From: Perlabentimonas sp034003245
GTDB taxonomy: Bacteria > Bacteroidota > Bacteroidia > Bacteroidales > Tenuifilaceae
NCBI GenBank assembly: GCA_034003245.1
Contig: JAVEYY010000018.1
Location: 18,587 to 82,586 of the forward strand
Direction of reading: 5' to 3'
Length of the DNA: 64,000 nucleotides
Under the pieces are notes generated by a model that saw nothing but the letters and a program-made list of their open reading frames with translations, searched no databases and had not been told where the DNA came from. Positions 35,069-44,233 of this stretch are shown here, piece by piece (position 1 is the first letter of the stretch; each line of letters opens with the position of its first letter). Position numbers and translations under genes: made by a program.

Positions 35069-37450
35069 CTATTCAATTTTTAAAAGGCGTTCAATCATTT
35101 TATGGAAATACCCCTTGTTTATTGGCTTTGAGATGTAATCGTCGCAACCAGCAGCTAGGGCATCCTCTCTATCGCCACTTAGTGCGTAAGCAGTTTGAGC
35201 AACGACGGGTAAATTGGGCCGTAACTTTTTCACCTCACGGGTTGCCTCATAGCCATCCATCACAGGCATTTTAATATCCATAAGGATAAGATTCACATCG
35301 GGATTTGCCCGAACCAGTTCCACTACTTCCTGGCCGTTGGTTGCCCAGGTAAGATCTGGGCTGAGTTCGCGGAGCAACTCGCGCAGGTACATGTAGTTAA
35401 TCTCATTATCATCGGCAATAATGATATTTGGGTTTCGATTAACCTTAAATGAAACTCTTTCCTCCAGGTTTTGATGGGTGATGTGCTTATCGACCCTAAC
35501 TAAGGGAATGGTAAAGAAGAAAGTAGATCCCTCACCAAGCACCGATTCAACCCAAATTTGTCCTCCCATCTTTTCGACCAAGGCTTTTGAAATTGATAAA
35601 CCAACCCCAGTACCTCCAGCCTGCCGGGAGAGATCCATCTCCACCTGCCTGAATCGCTCAAATATTGGTGCCAGCATTTCTGAGGGGATACCCACGCCCG
35701 TATCCTTGACAAAAAACTGCAGAAAACCATTTTGCACATTATAGCCAAATGATATCTTACCACGGGTGGTAAACTTTAGGGCGTTTCCGATAATATGCGA
35801 AAACACCTGTCTGAGGCGCGCATCGTCGAGTTCAACAATGGGTTCCTCGTTAGGCAATCCAAGCTGGTTTTCAAATTCCAGGTTAAGGCTGAGCGCCTTG
35901 GCGTGAAACAACAGGAACTGCTCGTTCATTAGGCTATTGAGGCTTACCTGCCTGGTTTCGAGGGAGATTTGATTTGCCTCAATCTTGGAGATATCAATTA
36001 AATCGTTGATAATGGCCAACAGCTGATGGCCACAGTTCTGAATAATCTCAATGTACTCCAGATGCTCATCGTGCGATAGATCCTTGCTAAGCAGTAGCTG
36101 CGAGAAGCCCAGAATACCGTTCATGGGCGTGCGAATCTCGTGGCTCATGTTGGCCAAAAATGCCGATTTCAGCCTATCGTGCTCTTCCACTTTTTGCTTA
36201 GCACTCAGGAGTTCCTGGTTCATCTGAACAATTCGCTCGTTGGTGATGGTGAGCTCATTATTTAATGCAATGTACTTCTCATTCTGGAGTTTAAGCTGCT
36301 CCTCGTTTTCACGAATCATCTGCTGTGCAAGCTTACGCTCGCTGATATTGCGAACAATACCCAGCACAAGAATATCGTTACCTTGTGCAATTGAGGCGGA
36401 GCTTACTTCAACCTCACATTTCTGTCCCGATTTTGAAATCAAATCCAGCTCGTAATGGCTAGGCGAAGGAATTCCATCAGTACGGTTTTGGATAATCTGT
36501 CGAATGAACTGCTGGCTTTCCTCGGTAAGTATGCTAATTAAGTCGAACGACTCTTCCGTCAACTCCGCGAATGAATACCCTGTAATATCGACAAATCGCT
36601 GATTAACATACTCTACCCGCTGATTTCGAATAAGGTAAATGCCATCGAATGCGTTCTCAACAAGTTTCCTGAATATAGCCTCCGATCCGCTTAGCGCCTC
36701 CTCGGCCTTTTTGCGACCGGATACATCGAATATTATGCCTTCCAGGGCAACTAACTCGTCATTGGAATTATACACTCCAACCCCTTGCTCCCAAACCCAC
36801 CGCAGCTCACCGCTGGCATGGTAAATGGGGTACTCTAGGGTGAAAAATTTGCGTTCGCTTAGCACCCGCTCCCACTGCTCGCGGATTCTATCACGGTAGT
36901 CGACATGAATAAGCTCGTTGAATGTAATTTTTCGGTTATCTACCAGATCCTCGGGTCGGTACCCAGTAATCTCGAGGCATCGACTGCTAATAAACTCCAT
37001 TGTCCAGTCTCTGTCGTACATACAACGGTACATCATTCCTGGCAGATTTTGCACTAGGGTTTTATGCAATCGGCGTTGTTCGTTTAGTTCATCCTTAACA
37101 CGCCTAAAATGGGTAACATTATTGGCTTGTATTAAAAAATTGGGAGCAGATGTATCGGAAGTATTTAAACTCGACACAATAAACTCGAAAGTATGGAGGT
37201 GATGGGTTTTCGAGTAAACAGTAATTTCCATCCTACCCGATCGGCCATCCTGAATTGAGGCAAAAAGTGATTTTAACTTTTCTGTATCATCTTCACTTAC
37301 CAATGAATAAACTTGCTTCCCCAGAAGATCACCAGATTCGAACCCCAGGATACTAGAAAAACCTGAGTTATGTTCAATAATTTCGCCATTGCGTGTAGTT
37401 ATAAAAGCCGCATTTGGTAAATCGTGAACCGAAAAAGCTATTACACTCAT
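35069..37450 (-). CDS. hybrid sensor histidine kinase/response regulator with three PAS domains
   Basis: A 793-residue soluble kinase; the ATG at 37450 is used because the longer reading starts with an unlikely TTG. In order: PAS (about 8-125), PAS with PAC (about 140-260; MEFISSRCLEITGYRPEDL), PAS (about 265-385; EYVNQRFVDITGYSFAEL), coiled coil, HisKA with H437 in FLANMSHEIRTPMNG, HATPase_c with N, G1 and G2 boxes (GNALKF, DTGVGIP, GGTGVGLSIS) and a receiver domain with phosphoacceptor D725 in LILMDIKMPVMDG. No membrane helix is visible, so it senses an intracellular signal or lies peripheral to the membrane. There is no adjacent partner regulator. Confidence 0.94.
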   Translation of the reverse strand: MSVIAFSVHDLPNAAFITTRNGEIIEHNSGFSSILGFESGDLLGKQVYSLVSEDDTEKLKSLFASIQDGRSGRMEITVYSKTHHLHTFEFIVSSLNTSDTSAPNFLIQANNVTHFRRVKDELNEQRRLHKTLVQNLPGMMYRCMYDRDWTMEFISSRCLEITGYRPEDLVDNRKITFNELIHVDYRDRIREQWERVLSERKFFTLEYPIYHASGELRWVWEQGVGVYNSNDELVALEGIIFDVSGRKKAEEALSGSEAIFRKLVENAFDGIYLIRNQRVEYVNQRFVDITGYSFAELTEESFDLISILTEESQQFIRQIIQNRTDGIPSPSHYELDLISKSGQKCEVEVSSASIAQGNDILVLGIVRNISERKLAQQMIRENEEQLKLQNEKYIALNNELTITNERIVQMNQELLSAKQKVEEHDRLKSAFLANMSHEIRTPMNGILGFSQLLLSKDLSHDEHLEYIEIIQNCGHQLLAIINDLIDISKIEANQISLETRQVSLNSLMNEQFLLFHAKALSLNLEFENQLGLPNEEPIVELDDARLRQVFSHIIGNALKFTTRGKISFGYNVQNGFLQFFVKDTGVGIPSEMLAPIFERFRQVEMDLSRQAGGTGVGLSISKALVEKMGGQIWVESVLGEGSTFFFTIPLVRVDKHITHQNLEERVSFKVNRNPNIIIADDNEINYMYLRELLRELSPDLTWATNGQEVVELVRANPDVNLILMDIKMPVMDGYEATREVKKLRPNLPVVAQTAYALSGDREDALAAGCDDYISKPINKGYFHKMIERLLKIE

Positions 37451-37700
37451 AGAATTAGAATTACAGGTTTCATTCAGGACGGAAACAAAAAGCAAGGCAA
37501 TTTATACTATTCGCTCAATTTATAATAATGATTTTGACCATCGACCATATTTTTTTGACTACCATAGGATAAACCAACTACTAAGTTTTATGTCAACATC
37601 AAATGAAAGTAAAAAATGGAAAACCATTTCACCCCGAGCATAGTGAAGAGTAAGAAAATAATTATCTTTCGAGCCATTTGCACAAAAAAATGCTATCAAC

Positions 37701-39194
37701 ATGACCACAACCATCCGTAAACCCACCCTCTTTCAAGCGTTTATTCCAATTCTCTTCCTAATCTTCTTGCTAATATTGAATGTCTACTTTTTTGGCGACG
37801 ACACCCTATCGGGTGCAAATCAGATTGCTTTACTACTAGCAGCAAGTATTGGGGGGATTGTGGCGGTATCGCTGGGGCATAATTGGTACGATGTTCGGAA
37901 ACAGGTGGTCAAAAGCATTAGCTCGGCAATGCCATCAATGCTTATCCTCCTGCTAATTGGCTCCCTAGCAGGAACGTGGCTTTTGAGCGGTGTAGTCCCC
38001 GCAATGATTTACTACGGATTAAAAATTCTCCACCCCAGCATATTCTTGTTGGCAGCGGTGGTAGTTTGTTCACTGGTATCGTTGGCCACTGGAAGTTCGT
38101 GGTCCACTGTAGCAACCATTGGTGTAGCCCTGCTGGGAATTGGCAATGCGCTGGGTTTTAGCACCGGGGTAGTGGCTGGTGCAATAATTTCGGGTGCTTA
38201 CTTTGGCGATAAGATGTCACCCCTATCCGACACCACTAACCTGGCTCCAGCCATGGCGGGAACCGATTTGTTCACGCATATTCGGTATATGGTGATTACC
38301 ACTGGCCCATCAATACTTATCACCATGGTTATCTTTTTTGTATTGGGATTCACATCTAACCATTCGGGCGGTGAGGCCAATGTTCAATCGACACTGGTGG
38401 CCATAGAACATGCCTTTAACATTACACCCTTGCTATTTCTGGTTCCCATTATACTAATCGTTGTAATTGTAAATAAGATGCCTCCGCTCCCAGCGCTTAT
38501 GGTTGGTACACTTTTGGGGGGAGTTTTTGCGGTAATTTTTCAGCCTCAAATAATTACCCAAATTGCAGGTACAGATACCGGTTATGGATTCTCATCTTAC
38601 ATTACCATAATGAAGAGCATGTTTGGGGAGATTACCATATCGACTGAGAATGCTGATGTGAACGATCTTTTAAGCACTCGAGGAATGGCAGGCATGCTCA
38701 ATACCATCTGGCTAATCCTTTCGGCCATGGTTTTTGGTGGAGTAATGGAGGCAGCAGGGTTACTCGTTAGGATTACCGAAAGTGTTATTCGTTTTGCACA
38801 ATCAACGGGCTCACTGGTTGCAACAACAGTGGGTACTTGCCTATTTTTCAACATCACCGCATCCGATCAGTACATCTCCATTGTGGTTCCTGGTAGAATG
38901 TTTGCCAAAACCTACCGCGACCGAGGTCTAAAACCCGAAGTGCTTAGCCGAACCCTCGAAGACTCAGGGACAGTAACCTCTGCACTTATCCCCTGGAATA
39001 CCTGCGGAGCAACCCAATCGGCCGTGCTAGGCGTACCCGTACTTACATATCTCCCCTACGCTTTCTTTAATATTATCAGCCCATTTATGAGCATCTTTAT
39101 GGCCGCTTTTAACATAAAGATTAGACGATTTGCTGATGATAAAACCTCAACCAACGACAAGCACATTGAGGTTAACAATGAGGATGATGAATAG
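37701..39194 (+). CDS. nhaC: Na+/H+ antiporter NhaC family
   Basis: A 497-residue inner-membrane protein with roughly 11-12 hydrophobic helices. The NhaC signature is clear: SLATGSSWSTVATIGVALLGIG (about 132-153), AGAIISGAYFGDKMSPLSDTTNLAPAM (about 158-184), and SDQYISIVVPGRMF with the DSGTVTSALIPWNTCGA segment (about 390-440). The family exchanges Na+ for protons, or in some branches malate/lactate. The gene is flanked by spacers of 250 and 283 nt and appears monocistronic. Confidence 0.92.
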   Translation: MTTTIRKPTLFQAFIPILFLIFLLILNVYFFGDDTLSGANQIALLLAASIGGIVAVSLGHNWYDVRKQVVKSISSAMPSMLILLLIGSLAGTWLLSGVVPAMIYYGLKILHPSIFLLAAVVVCSLVSLATGSSWSTVATIGVALLGIGNALGFSTGVVAGAIISGAYFGDKMSPLSDTTNLAPAMAGTDLFTHIRYMVITTGPSILITMVIFFVLGFTSNHSGGEANVQSTLVAIEHAFNITPLLFLVPIILIVVIVNKMPPLPALMVGTLLGGVFAVIFQPQIITQIAGTDTGYGFSSYITIMKSMFGEITISTENADVNDLLSTRGMAGMLNTIWLILSAMVFGGVMEAAGLLVRITESVIRFAQSTGSLVATTVGTCLFFNITASDQYISIVVPGRMFAKTYRDRGLKPEVLSRTLEDSGTVTSALIPWNTCGATQSAVLGVPVLTYLPYAFFNIISPFMSIFMAAFNIKIRRFADDKTSTNDKHIEVNNEDDE

Positions 39195-39299
39195 AAAACG
39201 AATCTGTTTACTGCCAACATAATTCTTCACCCTTTAGCCTCAAATACTAAGGTTTCAGCATAGCACTATATTCTTTTAATATAAACTAGGTTAGTAAAT

Positions 39300-39376
39300 A
39301 AGGCAAAAACCTTCAACTGTAAAAGTTGAAATGCGAAGTCTTATCAAATAAACCTATGCAAAAATTTGCCTTTTTT
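39300..39376 (+). terminator. possible terminator after nhaC (branched hairpin)
   Basis: AAGGCAAA (39300-39307) pairs with TTTGCCTT (39365-39372), followed by T's. Inside lies a strong 7-bp hairpin, TTCAACT (39312-39318) with AGTTGAA (39324-39330). The long outer loop makes this tentative. Confidence 0.35.
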
Positions 39377-39378
39377 GG

Positions 39379-39393
39379 TTACGTTTCGTAACT
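39379..39393. promoter_or_regulatory. perfect inverted repeat upstream of the aminotransferase gene
   Basis: GTTACG-TTT-CGTAAC, a perfect dyad, lies 10 nt upstream of the -7 element at 39404. It could be an operator for a dimeric regulator. No regulator gene is adjacent. Confidence 0.35.
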
Positions 39394-39403
39394 TCGTAGC
39401 CAT

Positions 39404-39411
39404 ATTTTTGA
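39404..39411 (+). promoter_or_regulatory. -7 promoter element for the class I aminotransferase gene
   Basis: TATTTTTG (perfect TAnnTTTG), 66 nt before the ATG at 39478. The region where a -33 box should be overlaps the inverted repeat. Confidence 0.5.
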
Positions 39412-39477
39412 TTAATTTATCAATAATTAGGTTTATCTGATTACAATTTGAAATACCAACCTTAAATACACAATGCT

Positions 39478-40683
39478 ATGGTAACCGACTTAAACAGTGT
39501 TTTCTCAAACACAGCCAAAGGGATGAAACGCTCGGCCATTCGCGAGCTGCTAAAGCTAACCCAACGATCCGATATTATTTCGTTTGCCGGTGGACTACCT
39601 GCCCCAGACACATTCCCCATTGATCAGCTAAAAGAGATAAGCTGCGAAGTACTTGACACCGAAGGCGCTCAGGCTCTTCAGTACGGAGCCACCGAAGGCG
39701 ATATGAGACTGCGTGAAATTCTTGTTGAGCGATACCAAAAGGAGGGGCTAAAGCTCAACATCAACAACCTTGTAATCACCACCGCATCGCAGCAGGCATT
39801 GGATCTTATCCCAAAAATTTTCATCAACCCAGGCGACAAGATAATCTGTGGATTGCCATCGTACCTTGGTGGGTTGTCGGCATTCAGCACCTACGGTGCA
39901 CAGATGATTGGCATTAAGCTCGACGATAAGGGTATGCGTTCCGACTTGCTGGAGCAGGAACTTGAAAAAATGAAGGCCAAAGGTGAAAAACCAAAATTTT
40001 TATACATAATCCCCGATTTCCAAAACCCTGCTGGTATCACCATGCCCGAATCGCGCAGGATGGAAATCATTGCGCTGGCCCGCAAGTACGACGTACTAAT
40101 TGTTGAGGACAGCCCATACCGCGAGCTTCGTTTCGACGGAAAGGTACAACGCACCATGTATGAGCTCGATGGCACAGGCCACGTAATTCTTTTGGGAACC
40201 CTCTCCAAGATTTTTGTCCCCGGATTCCGTATTGGATGGGTAGTTGCGCACGAAGAGGTTATCGATAAGATTGTGATGGCCAAGCAGGCAACCGACCTTT
40301 GTACATCACCATACGTTCAGAAAATTGCCGCTAAGTACTACGAGAAAGGTTACTTCGACGAGAACCTAAAGAAGATTATCGACAGCTACCGCATTAAGCG
40401 CGACGCCATGCTTGAGGCCTTCCGTAAGTATATGCCCAAAGGCGTTAGCTGGACCGAGCCCGAGGGAGGACTTTTCCTATTCCTAACCCTTCCCGAGCAT
40501 ATGAATGCAGAGGATCTGTTTAAAATTGCCATTGAGCAAAAAGTGGCCTTTGTGCTGGGCAGCGTTTTCCACTGCGATGGTAGTGGAAAAAACACCATGC
40601 GCCTAAACTTCTCGTTTATGAGCAAGGAGAAAAACGACGAGGGTGTTAAACGTCTGGCCGAAGCCATTAAGCAGATAATGTAA
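39478..40683 (+). CDS. PLP-dependent class I/II aminotransferase (2-aminoadipate aminotransferase-like)
   Basis: A 401-residue fold-type I aminotransferase of the group that includes Thermus LysN and kynurenine/aminoadipate transaminases. It starts with the swapped N-terminal segment (FSNTAKGMKRSAIREL), then SFAGGLPAPDTFP, LQYGATEGDMRLRE, DFQNPAGITM, VEDSPYRELRFDG, and the PLP lysine K244 in TLSKIFVPGFRIGW. The last arginine motif is NTMRLNFS. It could work on branched-chain or aromatic amino acids or aminoadipate; sequence reading alone does not decide. It has its own -7 element and a strong terminator, so it is monocistronic. Confidence 0.9.
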   Translation: MVTDLNSVFSNTAKGMKRSAIRELLKLTQRSDIISFAGGLPAPDTFPIDQLKEISCEVLDTEGAQALQYGATEGDMRLREILVERYQKEGLKLNINNLVITTASQQALDLIPKIFINPGDKIICGLPSYLGGLSAFSTYGAQMIGIKLDDKGMRSDLLEQELEKMKAKGEKPKFLYIIPDFQNPAGITMPESRRMEIIALARKYDVLIVEDSPYRELRFDGKVQRTMYELDGTGHVILLGTLSKIFVPGFRIGWVVAHEEVIDKIVMAKQATDLCTSPYVQKIAAKYYEKGYFDENLKKIIDSYRIKRDAMLEAFRKYMPKGVSWTEPEGGLFLFLTLPEHMNAEDLFKIAIEQKVAFVLGSVFHCDGSGKNTMRLNFSFMSKEKNDEGVKRLAEAIKQIM

Positions 40684-40706
40684 GCCACATTTGCAAACCA
40701 TACTTT

Positions 40707-40740
40707 TGGGCAGGTAGACTAGCTTTACCTGCCCATTTTT
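40707..40740 (+). terminator. terminator after the class I aminotransferase gene
   Basis: TGGGCAGGTA (40707-40716) pairs perfectly with TACCTGCCCA (40726-40735), 9-nt loop, followed by TTTTT. Confidence 0.88.
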
Positions 40741-40785
40741 AGTTTGCGTTCGCTTGTTATCACCCAAAACCTTGTAATATCTTAG

Positions 40786-40793
40786 TACCTTTG
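40786..40793 (+). promoter_or_regulatory. -7 promoter element for the MATE gene
   Basis: TACCTTTG (perfect TAnnTTTG), 46 nt before the ATG at 40840. No -33 at the usual spacing. Confidence 0.45.
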
Positions 40794-40839
40794 CCATCGC
40801 TAAACTTTTATTTGCAACCAGTAAATCCCCTTGAACATA

Positions 40840-42189
40840 ATGCGCAGCTTTTTTGCAAAGCATAAAAGTCACCACTCGGCAACGCTTGCGCTGGGCATTC
40901 CGCTTGTTTTAGGACAGCTTGGTCAGATAATACTTGGCTTTGTGGATGGCGCCATGATTGGCAACTACGGAACCAGCGAGCTGGCAGCCGCATCGTTTGC
41001 CGTGAATGTGTTCAATATGCCTATCCTTTTTGGGCTGGGCTTCTCCTACGCGCTAACCCCGCTGGTGGGACAACTTTTTGGCCGCCGCGAGCATCTTGAG
41101 GTAGGACAAATGCTCCGCAATGGAATTGTTGCCAATCTTGTAATGGGTATTCTGATCACTGCGCTAATGGCAATTTTTGTGCTAAAGGTGCGCAGCTTTG
41201 GCCAGCCCGAGGAGCTTTACCCGCTAATAATCCCTTACAGCTGGGTAATACTTATCTCCCTTATCTTTATAATGATATTCAACGCCTTTAAGCAGTTTGC
41301 CGATGGCGTGAACGACACCAAAACATCGATGTGGATTATGATTGGCGGCAACGCCTTCAATATCCTCGGCAACTGGCTGCTGATATATGGCAAGTGGGGA
41401 CTCCCCGAACTTGGATTGCTAGGTGCAGGAATTGCCACGTTGGCCTCACGGATTCTGATGGCCACTGCCTTTGCCTACCTCTTCTTCTTTACCAAAAAGT
41501 ACAAGCGTTACCTAGTGGGTTACCTGCGCAGCAGCTACAACCCAACACACCATAAAACCCTAAATAAAATGGGACTTATGGTGGGCATTCAAATGGCCAT
41601 GGAGACAGGCATCTTTAACATAAGCACCATTATGATTGGCTGGCTGGGCAGCGTGGCGTTGGCGGCTCACCACATTGCAATCACCATTCAAACCATTGGG
41701 TTTATGACCTACTATGGTATTGGCGCCGCCACGGCTGTTAGGGTTAGCAACTACTACGGAACAGGCGATATTGTGAATGCTAAAAAAGCGGCCAACAGCG
41801 GAATGCATATAATTATTGCCATGGCTCTAGCCATAGCATCGGGGCTTGTACTGTTTAGGTATCCAATTGCATCGCTATTCAATTCCGATGTGGAGGTTAT
41901 TGCCCTTGCCGGAACCCTGCTTCTAATTGGAGGAGCCTATCAGCTTGCCGATGGCCTTCAGGTAAACTATGCCAATGCCCTTAGGGGCATTTCAAGGGTA
42001 AGCGCCATGGCAATCATCTCGTTTACATGCTACTTTTTGGTGGCATTACCCGTTGGTTATCTGCTGGGAATACAGCTTGAGTTTGGTGTTGTGGGTATAT
42101 GGATTGGATTCCCGGTGGGTCTATCGCTTGCAGGGGTATTCTTCTACATCTGGTTTAACAAATCGATTAATAGGATTAGGCGTTATTAA
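40840..42189 (+). CDS. MATE family efflux transporter
   Basis: A 449-residue inner-membrane exporter with about 12 helices in two homologous halves. MATE features: LALGIPLVLGQLGQIILGFVDGAMIGNYG at the N-terminus, GFSYALTPLVGQLFGRRE (about 67-84), a duplicated second half beginning GLMVGIQMAMETGIFN, and GIGAATAVRVSNYYG. The family exports cationic drugs or metabolites in exchange for Na+ or H+. ATG 40840 is used because the alternative at 40831 is TTG. The next gene starts 94 nt later with its own -7 element, so cotranscription is uncertain. Confidence 0.94.
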   Translation: MRSFFAKHKSHHSATLALGIPLVLGQLGQIILGFVDGAMIGNYGTSELAAASFAVNVFNMPILFGLGFSYALTPLVGQLFGRREHLEVGQMLRNGIVANLVMGILITALMAIFVLKVRSFGQPEELYPLIIPYSWVILISLIFIMIFNAFKQFADGVNDTKTSMWIMIGGNAFNILGNWLLIYGKWGLPELGLLGAGIATLASRILMATAFAYLFFFTKKYKRYLVGYLRSSYNPTHHKTLNKMGLMVGIQMAMETGIFNISTIMIGWLGSVALAAHHIAITIQTIGFMTYYGIGAATAVRVSNYYGTGDIVNAKKAANSGMHIIIAMALAIASGLVLFRYPIASLFNSDVEVIALAGTLLLIGGAYQLADGLQVNYANALRGISRVSAMAIISFTCYFLVALPVGYLLGIQLEFGVVGIWIGFPVGLSLAGVFFYIWFNKSINRIRRY

Positions 42190-42255
42190 GCAATCGGGTA
42201 GAATTTACTGTGAATAACCCCTCGCCTAAGAGTCGGTTTTCAACACATATTTTAA

Positions 42256-42263
42256 TACCTTTG
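42256..42263 (+). promoter_or_regulatory. -7 promoter element for the GT2 fusion gene
   Basis: TACCTTTG (perfect TAnnTTTG), 20 nt before the ATG at 42284. It overlaps the GTG at 42263 and so argues against that codon as start. Confidence 0.5.
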
Positions 42264-42283
42264 TGTGCCTAACCGTTTACCCC

Positions 42284-44221
42284 ATGACGCTTTCGGTTGT
42301 AATTGTTAACTACAACGTAAAGTACTTCCTTGAGCAGTGCCTTATTTCGGTATTTAATGCCGCTAAGGATATCGACACGGAAGTGTTTGTGGTGGACAAC
42401 GCCTCGGCCGACGGATCGTGCCAAATGGTACGCAACCGGTTTCCATCGGTTAAACTGATTGAGAACACCGAGAACCACGGATTTTCCTACGCCAACAACC
42501 AAGCCCTAAGGCTGGCTAGGGGTGAGTATGTACTTATACTAAATCCCGATACGGTGGTTGAGGAGAGTACTTTTAGCCAGTGCATTGGGTTTATGAAGGC
42601 ACATCACGAGGCTGGCAGCCTGTCGGTTAAGATGATAGATGGCAAGGGAAAGTTCCTTCCCGAATCGAAGCGGGCACTGCCATCGCCCTCAGTTTCGTTC
42701 TACAAGATTTTTGGGTTCTCTCGACTTTTTCCTAAATCTAAAACTTTTGCCCGATATCACCTTGGTCATCTGAACCCCGATGAGGTAAACGAGATTGAGA
42801 TTCTACCCGGCGCATTTATGTTTATCAGAAAAAGCGCACTCGATAAGGCAGGGCTATTCGACGAGTCGTTCTTTATGTACGGCGAGGATATCGACCTTTC
42901 GTACCGCATACTGAAAAGCGGATTTAAAAACTACTACTTCCCCAAAACCACAATAATTCACTATAAAGGAGAAAGCACTAAGAAGGGTAGCATAAACTAT
43001 GTGCTGGTTTTCTACAGGGCTATGATGATATTTGCCCGAAAGCATTTTACCCAAAAGAATGCCTTTCTGTACATTATACTAATTTATGCAGCAATTTACT
43101 TTAGAGCGGGATTAAGCATTGCAAAACGCATTATTAACCGCTGGCTCCAACCTATTGTTGATGTCCTAGTTATGGTTGTGGGATTTATAATATTAGTTCC
43201 CTTTTGGGAGAACTACCGTTTTAACAACGCCAACGCATACTCCAACCAAATTGTAATATGGTTTTCAAGTGTCTATATTATTATTTGGATAGTTTCCATA
43301 TGGTTTTCGGGTGGATACGATAAACCCAAAAAACATTTTGCTGCTGCACAAGGCATTGTTTTGGGAAGTATGATAATACTAATTGCTTACTCCCTCTTGC
43401 CAGAACATATGCGCTTTTCGCGAGCAATAATACTGCTCACCGCAACGTGGTCGTTTGTTTTTGTTCAGGCCACACACCTGGCAATAGATTTACTGAGAAG
43501 TAATTATAACAATATCAAAAGACGAAGAAAGCGCATTGTGATTGTGGGAAATGATGACGAAAGTAAAAAAGTACTGCAAATTCTCAACGGGGCCTCAGTC
43601 GATTATCAACTTGTTGGAGAGGTTTCGCCCGAGACGAAATCATCATACAAAAATCAGATAGGAACCCTGCATAATATATCCGAGATTGTTAGAGTGAATA
43701 GTGTGGATGAGGTAATATTCTGCTCGGCCAATATCTCCTCACAGGAAATAATAAAATCGATGCTAATCCTGGTGCCCTCAGGCGTCGATTTTAAAATTGC
43801 CCCGCCCGATAGTATTTCAGTAATTGGCAGCAACTCCATCGACACCTCGGGCGATTTGTACACCATTGAGATTAGCGCCATCACCAAACCCGAAAACGTA
43901 CGCAGTAAGCGTCTTCTTGATATTATGGTTGCCCTTGCAACCATTGTAACCACACCAATACTTTACCCTTTCCTAAAAACCCACCGTGTGATGCTACGCA
44001 AATCGGCGGGAGTATTGGCGGGAAAATTAACATGGGTTGGGTATGCGGAACCATCAAACCATCAGGGTTTGCCAAAAATTAAAAAAGGAGTTTTTTCATC
44101 GATCGACCAAAAGCAACAATTAGCCCGCGCACAAGCCGAAAAAGTTAATCTTGAATACGCAAAAAATTACAGCATCGCCAAAGACCTAAGCATAATCTGG
44201 AGAATTATCAGCAAAAAATAA
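42284..44221 (+). CDS. family 2 glycosyltransferase fused to a degenerate polyprenyl glycosylphosphotransferase
   Basis: A 645-residue membrane protein. Residues 1-270 are a GT2 domain of the rhamnosyl/WcaA type: LSVVIVNYNVKYFLEQCL, VVDNASADGS, ILNPDTVVEE (the metal/sugar site) and MYGEDIDLSYRI. Then come several membrane helices (about 258-400), a Rossmann-like segment RIVIVGNDDESKKVLQIL (about 418-435) as in WbaP/EpsE-type glycosylphosphotransferases, and KRLLDIMVALATIV, the normal start of their membrane-bound catalytic domain. The catalytic core is missing: the sequence jumps to a tail (AKNYSIAKDLSIIWRI) resembling the end of that domain. It probably makes a surface polysaccharide through the GT2 part only. 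apbE follows after 12 nt. Confidence 0.85.
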   Translation: MTLSVVIVNYNVKYFLEQCLISVFNAAKDIDTEVFVVDNASADGSCQMVRNRFPSVKLIENTENHGFSYANNQALRLARGEYVLILNPDTVVEESTFSQCIGFMKAHHEAGSLSVKMIDGKGKFLPESKRALPSPSVSFYKIFGFSRLFPKSKTFARYHLGHLNPDEVNEIEILPGAFMFIRKSALDKAGLFDESFFMYGEDIDLSYRILKSGFKNYYFPKTTIIHYKGESTKKGSINYVLVFYRAMMIFARKHFTQKNAFLYIILIYAAIYFRAGLSIAKRIINRWLQPIVDVLVMVVGFIILVPFWENYRFNNANAYSNQIVIWFSSVYIIIWIVSIWFSGGYDKPKKHFAAAQGIVLGSMIILIAYSLLPEHMRFSRAIILLTATWSFVFVQATHLAIDLLRSNYNNIKRRRKRIVIVGNDDESKKVLQILNGASVDYQLVGEVSPETKSSYKNQIGTLHNISEIVRVNSVDEVIFCSANISSQEIIKSMLILVPSGVDFKIAPPDSISVIGSNSIDTSGDLYTIEISAITKPENVRSKRLLDIMVALATIVTTPILYPFLKTHRVMLRKSAGVLAGKLTWVGYAEPSNHQGLPKIKKGVFSSIDQKQQLARAQAEKVNLEYAKNYSIAKDLSIIWRIISKK

Positions 44222-44233
44222 AATCATTAAGTG

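Noticed and set aside
42190..42283. tRNA or riboswitch in intergenic spaces
   Set aside because: I looked for cloverleaf-like and aptamer-like structure in all spacers and saw none that could be supported by eye.
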